This document shows, in pieces, positions 7,934 to 16,894 of a DNA stretch of 44,883 bases. This stretch comes from Agathobacter sp. Its GTDB lineage: Bacteria > Bacillota > Clostridia > Lachnospirales > Lachnospiraceae. The stretch lies in contig JALEZW010000029.1 in NCBI GenBank assembly GCA_022772675.1, positions 1 through 44,883 of the forward strand, in the 5' to 3' direction. The notes beneath the pieces were generated by a model. That model worked only from the letters and a program-made list of their open reading frames with translations, did no database searches and was not told the origin of the DNA. The position numbers and the translations under genes are program-made. Each line of letters begins with the position of its first letter. The stretch's first letter is position 1.

Positions 7934-8560
7934 TTATTTCTTTGTTGTTGCGCTCACAGCCTTACTCCATTTGCCTTCTGCCTTAACCTTCTATCCCAAT
8001 TCGTCCGTGTAGTTCTTGTACGCACAAATTCTAACATAGTATTTTTTGCTTCCCTTCAGCTTCTTGATGGTATAACCGGTCTTACTCTTTGAGACCTTGA
8101 CGGTTTTCACAGAAGTAAAATTCTTGCTGATGCTGTACTGAATCTCATAGCCGCTGATGGAAGAGCTCTTCTTCCAGGTAAGTTTCAGCGCCTTTGACTG
8201 GGCAACCGCTTTCAGACCGCTTACTTTGCCAACCGTCGGCTTTTTAGTAAGATTCTCCGCAGAATTTGCAAACACGATTCCTGCTACAGAAAATCCATAA
8301 GCCTGATTGGCTGCGACCGGATCATCCTCTGCGTGATAGGTCAATGTAACCGCTACCCGGTCTTCTCCCGGAACCGATGCAATCTCGAGAGGATTTCTGC
8401 CCTGACTGTCCTTGGCTGTTGACTTGCTTCCTACATTTTAAAGCTTATTGCCGTTCACAGACTCTACCCAAAACTCCAGATCCTTCAAATCAAAATCTCC
8501 GATAATGGTGGATCCAATGGTGAGCGGAAACCTCAGACGGATTCTGAAATTGTGATAACC
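7934..8560 (-). pseudogene. Remnant of a secreted fibronectin type III protein
   Basis: One minus-strand frame is coding-like across this stretch but is interrupted by TAA at 8438-8440 and TAG at 7991-7993, and it has no start. The C-terminal part reads as an Fn3 domain (LKAVAQSKALKLTWKKSSSI, SGYEIQYSISKNF, GSKKYYVRICAYK, then after the TAG KWSKAVSATTKK). Upstream of this lies FWVESVNGNKL and a stretch like a cohesin/surface domain (VPGEDRVAVTLTYHAEDD). Two different stop codons argue against recoding. This is the tail of a once larger surface or secreted protein; the N-terminus is not recognisable. Confidence 0.7.
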
Positions 8561-8672
8561 TTAGCACATACATTGGCTGAGATTGCCCTGCCCTCTGAAC
8601 AGGACTATAAGCAGCATCCCATGTATTTGTCGGTGTCCGGCTGTTTTTACGAGTCTCCCTCTATCCACTTTG

Positions 8673-9221
8673 TCATTGAGCATCCACCGATGGTACATGC
8701 ATTACAGAACTTTTCCATTCCGGTGATGGAATAATGACATTACCATCCTTTCTGGCACGAAGCAGTCCCTTACATTCTGTCAGCGGACAGCCCGGGAAAT
8801 TCATGTTCCAGATCTGGTTGATTCCAAGAGGCTTCGGAAATAGCACCTGTCCCAGACGAATCAGACCATCCTCACCAATTCCATCATCATTTGTGATCAG
8901 TTTTTTTTCAGCGTATTTCTCCTCAATCCTAAGATATGCAATCATCATGCCAATTACTAACGCAACCACTCCAAACACGATCAGAAAAACGAAGGGCGAG
9001 TTCTGCTTCAGAAAAAGAAAAGGAAACCCCATTGCTTCAAAAATCAATGCCACAACGATCCAGAGCAGGGAAACCGCATGATTGTATTTCTTCACGTCAG
9101 TGACTTTAGGCGGTTCCACCGTAGTAAAAAATCCCACCGGTTTCTTCGATTTCCCCGCGCTTATTCCAATACCCGCAAACACGAATGCGGCAATCGTCCA
9201 TATCCCAAAAGCAATAATCAT
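8673..9221 (-). CDS. Small membrane protein of unknown function
   Basis: This is a 182-residue product. Three hydrophobic segments lie in the first ~105 residues (IIAFGIWTIAAFVFAGIGI, VSLLWIVVALIFEAMGF, FVFLIVFGVVALVIGMMIA). A soluble tail of ~75 residues follows (DDGIGEDGLIRLGQVLF and beyond). GGAGG lies nine bases before the ATG, and a promoter is visible at 9293-9321. I do not recognise the family. The gene borders a decayed region, and the tail after residue ~110 may be original or a junction with degraded sequence. Confidence 0.6.
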   Translation of the reverse strand: MIIAFGIWTIAAFVFAGIGISAGKSKKPVGFFTTVEPPKVTDVKKYNHAVSLLWIVVALIFEAMGFPFLFLKQNSPFVFLIVFGVVALVIGMMIAYLRIEEKYAEKKLITNDDGIGEDGLIRLGQVLFPKPLGINQIWNMNFPGCPLTECKGLLRARKDGNVIIPSPEWKSSVMHVPSVDAQ

Positions 9222-9292
9222 ATTGTATTTCCTCCAAAAATCTGTCCAAGATATATCGGTAAATAAACAATTCCGTCTTTTGCTGCAAAATC

Positions 9293-9321
9293 AGTATATT
9301 GAATTTTTCACATTTCTTCAA
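9293..9321 (-). promoter_or_regulatory. Promoter of the small membrane protein gene
   Basis: On the minus strand, TTGAAG (9316-9321) and TATACT (9293-9298) are 17 bases apart, about 70 bases before the start at 9221. Confidence 0.6.
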
Positions 9322-9350
9322 GATTATTTTTCAAAATGCCTATGTCCCCT

Positions 9351-9403
9351 AAAAACAAAAAACCGCCGCACTGGCAAGCCAAGTCCTTGCCTGTACAACG
9401 GTT
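9351..9403 (-). terminator. Terminator of the ECF S-component gene
   Basis: On the minus strand a branched stem (AACCG/CGGTT outside, GGCAAG/CTTGCC inside) ends in GGTTTTTTGTTTTT. It lies 60 bases downstream of the stop at 9463. Confidence 0.85.
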
Positions 9404-9462
9404 CTTTTCTTCAAAACAACGATAACCATTTTTTCAGCATCTCAGTCCCAGGAGCTTCATTT

Positions 9463-10056
9463 CTACGCTTCCTTCTTCCCAATGGTTAAGAAGAGGTTTG
9501 CCTTCTTAAGGGCCGGGCGCAGAGCCATGTAGATCACGACTGCTGCAACTACTGAGATTACAGCGTTAACAGATGTGGTGGTAATGTTCCATGCCAGTGT
9601 GACCTCTGCTGCCGGCTTGCCAAGAAGCACACGCTTGTAAAAATAGCCAAACAACGGATCAAAAACCACATTAAATCCCAGACCACATACAGCTGCAATC
9701 ACTGTCCATTTGAACACATGCTTTGTGTCGTTGGAGGTGGAAATCTTACCAATCTGGTGTGCAATGAGTCCGGTAATCAGCCCGATACAGAACTTTAAGA
9801 TAAAGGTCTTCGGTGCATAAATGATATAAACCGGATCCAGCAAATCTCCAATGGTCATACCTATGGCACCGCCGATTCCGCCATAAACGCCTCCCAATAG
9901 AAGGGCCCCCAGTACGCAGACAGCATTGCCAAGATGGAAGGAAGTTGCATCTCCCCCCGGCAATGGAATCTTAATCTGCAGGAACGTAAATACCACATAG
10001 GACAGCGCAGCCATCAATGCGGTGAGTGTCAGTTTGTAGATTTTTTCATTTCTCAT
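9463..10056 (-). CDS. ECF transporter S component (vitamin-type substrate, unspecified)
   Basis: This 197-residue integral membrane protein has five to six hydrophobic segments. It shows the look of the ECF-type S components of the riboflavin/QueT-like families: LTLTALMAALSYVVFTFLQI, FHLGNAVCVLGALLLGG, GAIGMTIGDLLDP and IYAPKTFILKFCIGLITG. S components bind a vitamin or cofactor precursor and dock on a shared EcfAA'T module, which is not encoded here. The ATG at 10056 has AGGAG seven bases upstream; the frame is open further up but that part is not conserved-looking. The substrate cannot be told from sequence, and no known riboswitch was recognised in the leader. Confidence 0.8.
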   Translation of the reverse strand: MRNEKIYKLTLTALMAALSYVVFTFLQIKIPLPGGDATSFHLGNAVCVLGALLLGGVYGGIGGAIGMTIGDLLDPVYIIYAPKTFILKFCIGLITGLIAHQIGKISTSNDTKHVFKWTVIAAVCGLGFNVVFDPLFGYFYKRVLLGKPAAEVTLAWNITTTSVNAVISVVAAVVIYMALRPALKKANLFLTIGKKEA

Positions 10057-10112
10057 AACATATCTCCTCATGCGTATTATTACTATTCCATCCACCTGTA
10101 ATAACAATTCTG

Positions 10113-10141
10113 ATCCGGCACGTATACACGGCATACCGGAT
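10113..10141 (-). promoter_or_regulatory. Leader hairpin of the ECF S-component gene
   Basis: On the transcribed strand, ATCCGGTATG pairs with CGTGCCGGAT (10 bp, two G-U pairs) around a 9-base loop. It lies about 57 bases before the start codon. No U run follows, so it is not a terminator. It matches no riboswitch class I know. Confidence 0.5.
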
Positions 10142-10182
10142 TATTTTACACAAGATGTACGGAATCATTTCTCTAGAAAACT

Positions 10183-10210
10183 ATCATACTCGCATATGGG
10201 CATATGTAAA
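10183..10210 (-). promoter_or_regulatory. Promoter of the ECF S-component gene with CATATG repeats in the spacer
   Basis: TTTACA (10205-10210) and TATGAT (10183-10188) are 16 bases apart on the minus strand. Two CATATG hexamers 8 bases apart occupy the -35/spacer region and may be an operator. Confidence 0.55.
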
Positions 10211-10258
10211 TAACCATTTTTATATAATTTTATAGGACCAGATGATTTTAAAATTCAA

Positions 10259-10294
10259 ATGGGTAGTGCAGGCAGATTTCTTCCCACTACCCAT
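10259..10294 (-). terminator. Terminator after the MATE gene
   Basis: ATGGGTAGTG and CACTACCCAT form a perfect 10-bp stem around 16 bases. On the minus strand it is followed by a T-rich but interrupted run. It lies 33 bases after the MATE stop. Confidence 0.7.
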
Positions 10295-10327
10295 ATTTTC
10301 TCAAAAATTGACGGTTGAGTCATGACT

Positions 10328-11701
10328 TCAATTTTCCAAAATCTCCTTATCCAGCCTCCGATACTCCCGGAAAAACAAAAGTGCCGTTGTGGAAACTGCG
10401 ATCACATCCGCCACCGGCTCCGCAAGGAATACTGCAAAAAGCTTATTGGAAAAGCAGCACGGCAGGATATAAATGAGCGGAATCAAAAGAATTACTTTGC
10501 GCAGCAACGCCAGAAACACCGATGTCTTAGCATTTCCCAACGCAATAAATGTCTGCTGGCAGGCCATCTGCACACCCATCACCAGAGAGCAGGCCATGTA
10601 GATTCGGATCGCCCATTTGGAAAACCGGACCATCTCACTGCTGGAGGTGAAGATTCCGATGAAAAGCCCGGGTGCCAACATACAGATAAGCCAGATGCCA
10701 ACCGTATAACCGACACAGGAAACCAGCAGGAGACGGAAGGTCTTTTTGACCCGGTCCGTTTTTTTCGCACCGTAATTAAATCCGATGATCGGCTGTGCAC
10801 CCTGGGTCAGTCCCTGCACCGGCAGGACTGACATCTGCATGATACTGGAGAGAATGGTCATGGCTCCCACAGCAATATCCCCGCCATATTTCAACAGACT
10901 GGTGTTAAAGCAGATGTTAAGAACACTCTCGGTAAACTGCATGATAAAAGGGGCAACTCCCAGTGTAATGCAGGGGCCCATCACTGAAAGCTCCGGAGCC
11001 ATATTTTTAAGTTTCAGTCGAAGGGTTGTTCTTTTTCCCAGAAGGAAACAGACAATCCAGACACAGGAAACTCCCTGGGACAAAATGGTTGCAAGAGCAC
11101 CACCCCGCACCCCCATATGAAATCCGAAGATAAAAACCGGATCCAGAATGATATTACAGACTGCGCCGATTACTACCGTGAGCATACCGATTCCGGCAAA
11201 CCCCTGGGCATTGATAAAAGCATTCAGTCCCAATGCCAGCTGCACGAAGATTGTTCCCACGGAATAAATCTGCATATAGTTCCAGGCATAGGAGATGGTA
11301 ATATTACTGGCACCAAAAACCATCAGAATATCTTTCCCCCACAGCTGGATAATTCCCGTCAGAAACAGGGCCACAACTACCAGCATGGTGGTACAATTTC
11401 CAAGAATTTTCTCTGCCTCATCCTGTTTTCCTTTTCCCATCATGATAGAAGCTCTTGGTGCTCCACCCATGCTGACAAGGGCCGCAAAAGCGGAAATGCA
11501 CATAATAACCGGCATGGTCACGCCCACGCCGGTTAAAGCAGCGGACCCTTCCCTCGGAATATGCCCGATATACATGCGGTCCACCAGATTGTATAAAAGA
11601 TTGATGACCTGGGCAAGAATTGCCGGGAGAGCCAGCTTAAATAAGAGGCCTCCGATACGGTCACTGCCCAGATCTGCCTCTTTTCCGGTTTTATTACTCA
11701 T
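10328..11701 (-). CDS. MATE family efflux transporter
   Basis: This 457-residue protein has about twelve hydrophobic segments in two homologous MatE halves. The first half starts LFKLALPAILAQVINLLYNLVDRMYIGHI, the hallmark entry of the family. The second half contains GLTQGAQPIIGFNYGAKK, the usual second-domain signature. Such proteins exchange Na+ or H+ for cationic drugs or metabolites. The best resemblance is to the MepA-like branch, judged by motif only. GAGGTAG precedes the ATG. It lies 87 bases after the ABC ATPase gene with palindrome copy B in the gap, so co-transcription with the importer is possible. Confidence 0.92.
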   Translation of the reverse strand: MSNKTGKEADLGSDRIGGLLFKLALPAILAQVINLLYNLVDRMYIGHIPREGSAALTGVGVTMPVIMCISAFAALVSMGGAPRASIMMGKGKQDEAEKILGNCTTMLVVVALFLTGIIQLWGKDILMVFGASNITISYAWNYMQIYSVGTIFVQLALGLNAFINAQGFAGIGMLTVVIGAVCNIILDPVFIFGFHMGVRGGALATILSQGVSCVWIVCFLLGKRTTLRLKLKNMAPELSVMGPCITLGVAPFIMQFTESVLNICFNTSLLKYGGDIAVGAMTILSSIMQMSVLPVQGLTQGAQPIIGFNYGAKKTDRVKKTFRLLLVSCVGYTVGIWLICMLAPGLFIGIFTSSSEMVRFSKWAIRIYMACSLVMGVQMACQQTFIALGNAKTSVFLALLRKVILLIPLIYILPCCFSNKLFAVFLAEPVADVIAVSTTALLFFREYRRLDKEILEN

Positions 11702-11727
11702 CTGTTACTACCTCGATTTCTATTATT

Positions 11728-11772
11728 ATGATACAAGGGGCAAAAGGTATTTTGCCCCTCATTTGATACACG
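11728..11772. repeat. Dispersed 45-bp palindrome, copy B
   Basis: Arms ATGATACAAGGGGCAAAA and TTTTGCCCCTCATTTGAT flank the centre GGTA. It is the best-preserved copy of the element at 3909 and 31004, and lies between the ABC ATPase and MATE genes. Confidence 0.8.
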
Positions 11773-11788
11773 AACCGCGCCTTACCTG

Positions 11789-12562
11789 TCAATTTCCACA
11801 TTCGATACTGATTTCATTGAAGGTGCCGAGAATATCCTCCACCTTAAGTGCCTTCTTACCCTCTCCCTCTTTATCAATAATCGCATTTCCCTGGTGCATC
11901 ATAAGTAACCGGTCACCATACTCCACAGCATAGCGCAGATTATGGGTTACCATAATGGTAGTAACTTTTTTCTCCTCAACAATTTTCCCGGTGAGCTCCA
12001 TCACAATCTCGGCAGTTTTGGGATCCAGTGCCGCTGTGTGCTCATCCAGAATTAAAAACTCAATGGGATTCATGGTAGCCATAAGAAGTGCCAGGGTCTG
12101 GCGCTGTCCTCCAGATAATGCCCCTACCTTAGTATGAAGCTTATCCTCCAGCCCCAGATTTACATGGGAAAGCATCTCACGGTATTCTTCGATTCTTGCC
12201 TTGTTTGTTCCCCGGCCCAGTCCGTAACCTTTTCCCTTATTATCTGCAATGGAAAGATTCTCTAAAATCGTCATAGAGGGGCAGGTTCCCTTTGATGGAT
12301 CCTGAAATACCCTGCCAATGCGGCGGTGCCTGATAAAATCCTTCTGTTTCGTAATATCCGTGCCATTTACCACAATACTTCCGCCATCCACCGGTATACT
12401 CCCGCAGATGATATTGAGCATAGATGTTTTACCGGAACCGTTGCTTCCAACCACAGATACAAACTGTCCATCTTTAATACTTAAATTAAAATCCTCAAAT
12501 AGACAAATCTCGTTGACCGTGCCCGGATTATACATTTTATGAATATGTTTCAGTTCCAGCAT
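11789..12562 (-). CDS. ABC transporter ATP-binding protein (TrpZ-like)
   Basis: This is a 257-residue ATPase subunit with Walker A GSNGSGKT (39-46), signature LSGGQRQ, Walker B FLILDE followed by HTAALDPKTA, and the switch histidine in MVTHN. It belongs with the membrane permease directly upstream (stop and start adjacent) and the lipoprotein before that. The three together look like the ABC_sub_bind/TrpXYZ-type importers of Firmicutes, for which tryptophan or another aromatic amino acid is the known substrate in streptococci. The substrate here is not proven by sequence. Confidence 0.9.
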   Translation of the reverse strand: MLELKHIHKMYNPGTVNEICLFEDFNLSIKDGQFVSVVGSNGSGKTSMLNIICGSIPVDGGSIVVNGTDITKQKDFIRHRRIGRVFQDPSKGTCPSMTILENLSIADNKGKGYGLGRGTNKARIEEYREMLSHVNLGLEDKLHTKVGALSGGQRQTLALLMATMNPIEFLILDEHTAALDPKTAEIVMELTGKIVEEKKVTTIMVTHNLRYAVEYGDRLLMMHQGNAIIDKEGEGKKALKVEDILGTFNEISIECGN

Positions 12563-13444
12563 CTAGGCCACCTTCTTTCTCTTGCTTCTATCCATGCCGA
12601 TTACAAGAATTACCAAAAACAGTACTGCCGTAATCAGTTTTAAGTCCGAGGACGGCATGCCAAGCTTAATTGCAAGGGCAACACAGGCCTTATAAATGAT
12701 TGAACCAATCATCACCCGTGTGGTCACACGGAAAAAAGATGCCTTTTTCAGCAGACTGATTCCGATGATCACGCTGGCCAGGCCAATAACCATGGTTCCG
12801 GTTCCCATGGAAATATCAAAATACCTCTGCTGCTGTGCAAACATACAGCCGCTTAAGCTCACCAGACCATTTGCAATAGACAGTCCAATTATTTTCACAA
12901 TTCCTTTGTCCACGCCCATAGAGGTTACAATTGTCTCATTGTCCCCCACTGCCCGGAGCAGATATCCCGACTTGGTATTCATATACCAGTCCAGAAGGAA
13001 CTTCATAATAAGTGTGACTAACAGAATAATGATCACATTGGAAAATGCTGCAAGTGGTCCACGGAATATGCTTTTCACCAGACTATTATCAAATAAAGTA
13101 GTCATATTGTAGATTGGTACATTCGCTCTTCCTGCGATTCGCAGATTTACCGTATAAAGAGCAGTCATCATGATGATTCCTGACAGCAGGTCTCTCACCT
13201 TTAGTTTCACATGAATGATTCCCGTCAGCATCCCGGCAGCCGCTCCTGCCACAAAAGTAATAATCAGCGTCAAAACCGGATTCACTCCTTTTGTAATCAG
13301 AACGGCAGAAAGAGCTGCCCCAAGAGGGAAGCTCCCATCTACTGTCAGATCCGGAAAATCCAGAATCGTATAGGTAATATAAATTCCCAGAGCCATGATT
13401 GCATAAATCATTCCCTGCTCCAGTACACTCAGAATTAATGTCAT
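12563..13444 (-). CDS. ABC transporter permease (TrpY-like, branched-chain type fold)
   Basis: A 293-residue permease with about eight hydrophobic segments and the pattern ITYTILDFPDLTVDGSFPLGAA near the N-terminus, typical of permeases paired with ABC_sub_bind lipoproteins. AGAGG lies eight bases before the chosen ATG at 13444. An ATG five codons earlier (13459) is possible. The 77-base gap to the binding-protein gene contains an imperfect stem (AGCTGTTT/AAACAGCT). Adjacent to the ATPase gene with no gap. Confidence 0.88.
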   Translation of the reverse strand: MTLILSVLEQGMIYAIMALGIYITYTILDFPDLTVDGSFPLGAALSAVLITKGVNPVLTLIITFVAGAAAGMLTGIIHVKLKVRDLLSGIIMMTALYTVNLRIAGRANVPIYNMTTLFDNSLVKSIFRGPLAAFSNVIIILLVTLIMKFLLDWYMNTKSGYLLRAVGDNETIVTSMGVDKGIVKIIGLSIANGLVSLSGCMFAQQQRYFDISMGTGTMVIGLASVIIGISLLKKASFFRVTTRVMIGSIIYKACVALAIKLGMPSSDLKLITAVLFLVILVIGMDRSKRKKVA

Positions 13445-13521
13445 AGCCAAACCTCTCATACCCCGGTACAGCTGTTTTTATTAACCGAAGTTTTTAAGAA
13501 ACAGCTATATCGGTACAACTG

Positions 13522-14553
13522 CTATTTTACTGTAATCTCATTAAATGTCTGTGCTGCATCCTTAATATAAGCCTCATCCAGTTTCATACCAATCTTATCT
13601 GCTGCTGCAGTATTGACATAAAGTTCTGACTTAGAAGCGGAAATGTACGGTGTATCCTCTGCAGCTGCCTCGCCCTTTAAAATCTTCGCAGCCATCTTTC
13701 CGGTCTCAATGCCCAGCTGATAGTAGTCAATTCCCATAGAAGCGACACAGCCGGATTTTACCTGTTCAATCTCACTTCCAAATACCGGAATCTTTGCACT
13801 GTCTGCCTTATCCAGTACAGTCTGAAGCGCATTGACGACAGTATTATCTGTCAGGTTACATAAGCAGTCTGCCTTTGTGACCAGATCCGTTGCCGCAAGC
13901 TCAATATCTGCAGGAGTGTTAATTCCCGTATCCACAATTTCAAAACCATAATCTCCCGCCAGTTTCTTGTATTCTTCAATGGTACTGCAGGAATTTGCCT
14001 CACTGGTGGTGTATAAAATACCAATTTTCTTCGCATCCGGCATCAGGGCACGGATCATCTTAAGCTGCTCCTCAACGGGAAGCACATCGGAGGAACCGGT
14101 TACATTGCCTGCGTTGGTGCCATCTTCATTTGCCAGTCCTGCTGCCAGCGGGTCTGATACAGCGGTATATACAACCGGGATATCGGTATCCATGCAGGAA
14201 TTATATGCACTGGCTGCACAGGGGGTTGCAATGGCACAGATTAAATCTACTTTTCCTGATACAAAACTGTCCGCAATTGTGCTGGCTGTTCCGGTATCGG
14301 TCTGAGCGTTCTGGTAATCCACAGTCAGATTCTTTCCCTCTTCTATTCCTTCTTCCTTTAAGCCTTCCAGAAATCCTTCTCTACAGTTGTCCAGGGAACC
14401 GTGCTCTGCAAACTGGGAAATACCAATCTTGTAGCTTTCTCCCGCCTCGGTTCCTGCTTCATCTCCACTTTTTGCCGGGCCTGCGCCACAGCCTGCCATC
14501 AGGCAGACTGTACATACTGCTGCCATAATGCTGCTTAACAATTTCTTTTTCAT
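13522..14553 (-). CDS. ABC transporter substrate-binding lipoprotein (TrpX-like)
   Basis: This 343-residue lipoprotein has the signal peptide KKKLLSSIMAAVCTVCLMAGC with lipobox cysteine C22. A periplasmic-binding fold of the ABC_sub_bind family follows: YKIGISQFAEHGSLD, VDLICAIATPCAAS, PVVYTAVSDPLAAGL and GSSDVLPVEEQLKMI. It binds the solute for the permease and ATPase encoded next. The ATG at 14553 is preceded by GAGAGG; the frame extends 14 codons upstream without a ribosome binding site. It follows xth by 48 bases and may share the xth promoter. Confidence 0.9.
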   Translation of the reverse strand: MKKKLLSSIMAAVCTVCLMAGCGAGPAKSGDEAGTEAGESYKIGISQFAEHGSLDNCREGFLEGLKEEGIEEGKNLTVDYQNAQTDTGTASTIADSFVSGKVDLICAIATPCAASAYNSCMDTDIPVVYTAVSDPLAAGLANEDGTNAGNVTGSSDVLPVEEQLKMIRALMPDAKKIGILYTTSEANSCSTIEEYKKLAGDYGFEIVDTGINTPADIELAATDLVTKADCLCNLTDNTVVNALQTVLDKADSAKIPVFGSEIEQVKSGCVASMGIDYYQLGIETGKMAAKILKGEAAAEDTPYISASKSELYVNTAAADKIGMKLDEAYIKDAAQTFNEITVK

Positions 14554-14601
14554 TTTCTTTTCCTCTCTTTCATTTGATAACCGGTCCATCCACATTTTGA
14601 T

Positions 14602-15366
14602 TTATTCACATGAACCAACTATTGTAAGTTCCACCGGGCAGTGATCCGATCCCATAATATCTGTATGGATGGCTGCGCCCTGCATACGTTCCTTTATATT
14701 CTCTGACACCAGAAAATAATCAATACGCCAGCCGGCATTCTTTGACCGCGCCTGGAAGCGGTAGGACCACCAGCTGTATACCCCTTCCGTATCCGGATAA
14801 AAATAGCGGTAGCTGTCGATAAAGCCGCTATCCAAAAGCTCTGTCATCTTTCCCCGCTCCTCATCGGTAAATCCGGCATTGCGGCGGTTATTCTTTGGAT
14901 TCTTCAGGTCGATCTCCTGATGGGCCACGTTCATGTCACCACAGACAATGACCCCCTTCTTTTCTGCCAGTCCCGTCAAGTAAGCACGAAACGCATCCTC
15001 CCAGGTCATCCGGTAATCCAGACGCCTCAGCTCATTCTGGGAATTCGGGGTATAGACATTTACCAGATAGAAGTCCTCAAACTCCAGGGTGATCACCCGG
15101 CCCTCCGTGTCATGCTCCGGAATGCCAAGTCCGTATGTAACCGTAAGAGGCTCCCGCCTCGTAAAAACAGCAGTCCCGGAATAGCCCTTGCGCTCTGCGT
15201 AATTCCAGTACTGGAAATACCCCGGCAGATCCATTTCAATCTGTCCGGCCTGAAGCTTCGTCTCCTGCAGACAGAAAACGTCTGCATCCAGCTTTCCGAA
15301 TTCTTCCATGAAATTCTTACCCATGACAGCTCTGAGACCGTTTACATTCCAGGAAATCAGTTTCAT
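14602..15366 (-). CDS. xth: Exodeoxyribonuclease III
   Basis: This 254-residue enzyme belongs to the exonuclease III/AP endonuclease family. It shows SWNVNGLR at the N-terminus, the metal ligand E35 in LQETK, VYTPNS, GDMNVAH (about 142-148), RSKNAGWRIDYF and the catalytic pair in GSDHCPVEL at the C-terminus. It acts in base excision repair at abasic sites. GGAGG lies just upstream. A strong promoter is seen at 15396-15424. The ABC importer genes follow on the same strand without a visible terminator. Confidence 0.95.
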   Translation of the reverse strand: MKLISWNVNGLRAVMGKNFMEEFGKLDADVFCLQETKLQAGQIEMDLPGYFQYWNYAERKGYSGTAVFTRREPLTVTYGLGIPEHDTEGRVITLEFEDFYLVNVYTPNSQNELRRLDYRMTWEDAFRAYLTGLAEKKGVIVCGDMNVAHQEIDLKNPKNNRRNAGFTDEERGKMTELLDSGFIDSYRYFYPDTEGVYSWWSYRFQARSKNAGWRIDYFLVSENIKERMQGAAIHTDIMGSDHCPVELTIVGSCE

Positions 15367-15395
15367 TACTTTACCTCCAAGTCATTTTCTTTTCT

Positions 15396-15424
15396 ATGAT
15401 AGATTTTATTTGGAAAATAGTCAA
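15396..15424 (-). promoter_or_regulatory. Promoter of xth (and possibly the ABC importer)
   Basis: On the minus strand, TTGACT (15419-15424) and TATCAT (15396-15401) are 17 bases apart, about 30 bases upstream of the xth start. The -35 overlaps the end of the upstream terminator. Confidence 0.65.
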
Positions 15425-15460
15425 CCCAAAAATAACCCCTTTTCAAGGGTTATTGGGTTG
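15422..15460 (-). terminator. Terminator after the APC permease
   Basis: CAACCC/GGGTTG outside and ATAACCC/GGGTTAT inside form a long stem. On the minus strand the inner stem is followed by TTATTTTTGGG. It starts 14 bases after the permease stop. Confidence 0.8.
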
Positions 15461-15473
15461 CTGTTCGCAATTT

Positions 15474-16877
15474 TTATCGCCAGATTCCACGCTTTTTCCG
15501 AATCGTATAGTAAAGGCTGTGCTCCATGGCCATAACCTTTTCCACCGGCACACTCTTGAATACCGGCATCCTCATCTTGAACTTGATCCAGAAGAAGGAA
15601 TAGATGCCAAGGGCAAGGAACACGCCGCCCGTCAGAAGCCAGATGGCATGACGCTCTGCAGGATCCGTGGAAATATTTAAAATCATGAATACCGTTCCCG
15701 CGATACCGATTAACGGAAACAACGGTCCCAAGGGCACCTTGAAGCTTCTGGGTGCTTTCGGCAGGCGGTGTCTTAAAATCAGCACATCAATATGTGCAAA
15801 TATGTAGGAAACCATCCAGAATACCGACCCTACCAGAATAAAGAAGGAAATGGCATCGGAGGAATCGTTGCTGATATAGGCAAACACCAGAATCAGGATA
15901 CTGACAAACCATACGCCCACATAGGGAACGCCGTGCTTATTGGTTTTTGCAAAGCTCTGTGGCATCATATTCATCTTGGCCATGCCCTGACAGATACTGG
16001 ACAGACCATTGATGGCGGAATTCTGTGAGCTGATCAGGGCCAGTGCCGCTACCAGTGCCATCCAGAATTTTCCTACCGTACCGAGAAGATTCTGCCCGTA
16101 CAGAAGATGGGGAGCGGCAGAGTTTGCCAGTTCGTTCCAGTCTGTATAATTGTGAAAGCCAAGAACCAGTATCGACTGCACCACACAAATCAGTGCCAGA
16201 CCAATAAACATACCAAGGGGCACGTTTCTCTTTGCGTTTTTGACATCCTTTGAAATAGGGATTACATACTCCGCACCGATGAACAGCCAGAAAGCCACGG
16301 CGGTCATGGACACGATTTGTTTCCAGTCTGTTGTCATGTACAGTGGCTGCACCACCTTTTTTCCGGTTCCAAGTCCCAGCATACCGATGATGCCCATGAT
16401 AACCATGGAAGCTACCATCAGATATGCCACGATATCCTGAATTTTCGCAAACATATCCACGCCTCTTAAGTTTGCCACCAGAAGCACGATGGTCACAATC
16501 AAAGTGTAGGAAAAATTCGGAATGGGCAGATGAAAAATCTCACCCATTGCATAGGCAAAAATGGATGCCTCCACACCACAGGATAAAATGTTACAGAACA
16601 AATATCCTCCCACCATAGAGATCATGGTAGGAAAGGGTCCCAGACAGGCCAGGGTATATTGCGCAAGACCTCCGGTGGTATTGGGCATCAGGGCATTTAA
16701 TTCCGACAGGGATGCGATCGTTGTCATGTTAAGCAGGCAGGCGATGATCATCGCCGGAATAAAAGCGATTCCAATGGTTCCAGCACCCTGTCCCAGAGAA
16801 ACCAGACAGCTTGTAGCAATGACAAGACCAACAGAAACCGAGATAACACTTTTCAGTCCCAGCTTTTTTTCTTCCAT
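15474..16877 (-). CDS. APC superfamily amino acid/amine permease
   Basis: This 467-residue permease has about twelve membrane segments. It begins GLKSVISVSVGLVIATSCLV with the helix-1 glycine motif of APC transporters and contains LSELNALMPNTTGGLAQY and GAEYVIPISKDVKNAKRNVPLG. It probably imports the amino acid or amine handled by the neighbouring oxidation genes (inference). The ATG at 16877 has AGGAG five bases upstream. An in-frame ATG 17 codons earlier lies inside the structured leader (16895-16939) and codes for non-family residues, so it is rejected. The gene follows the PII gene by 96 bases, with the leader in between. Confidence 0.9.
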   Translation of the reverse strand: MEEKKLGLKSVISVSVGLVIATSCLVSLGQGAGTIGIAFIPAMIIACLLNMTTIASLSELNALMPNTTGGLAQYTLACLGPFPTMISMVGGYLFCNILSCGVEASIFAYAMGEIFHLPIPNFSYTLIVTIVLLVANLRGVDMFAKIQDIVAYLMVASMVIMGIIGMLGLGTGKKVVQPLYMTTDWKQIVSMTAVAFWLFIGAEYVIPISKDVKNAKRNVPLGMFIGLALICVVQSILVLGFHNYTDWNELANSAAPHLLYGQNLLGTVGKFWMALVAALALISSQNSAINGLSSICQGMAKMNMMPQSFAKTNKHGVPYVGVWFVSILILVFAYISNDSSDAISFFILVGSVFWMVSYIFAHIDVLILRHRLPKAPRSFKVPLGPLFPLIGIAGTVFMILNISTDPAERHAIWLLTGGVFLALGIYSFFWIKFKMRMPVFKSVPVEKVMAMEHSLYYTIRKKRGIWR

Positions 16878-16894
16878 ATACGGCTCCTTTCGTA

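Noticed and set aside
7991..8440. Stop-codon recoding (Pyl/Sec) in the Fn3 frame
   Set aside because: The two stops are TAG and TAA and the 5' end is missing, so decay is simpler.
8552..8734. 60-codon plus-strand frame
   Set aside because: No ribosome binding site, no recognisable family, and it overlaps a minus-strand gene and a decayed region.
10057..10258. Known riboswitch (FMN, TPP, THF, preQ1) in the ECF S-component leader
   Set aside because: None of the conserved core sequences could be found by eye.
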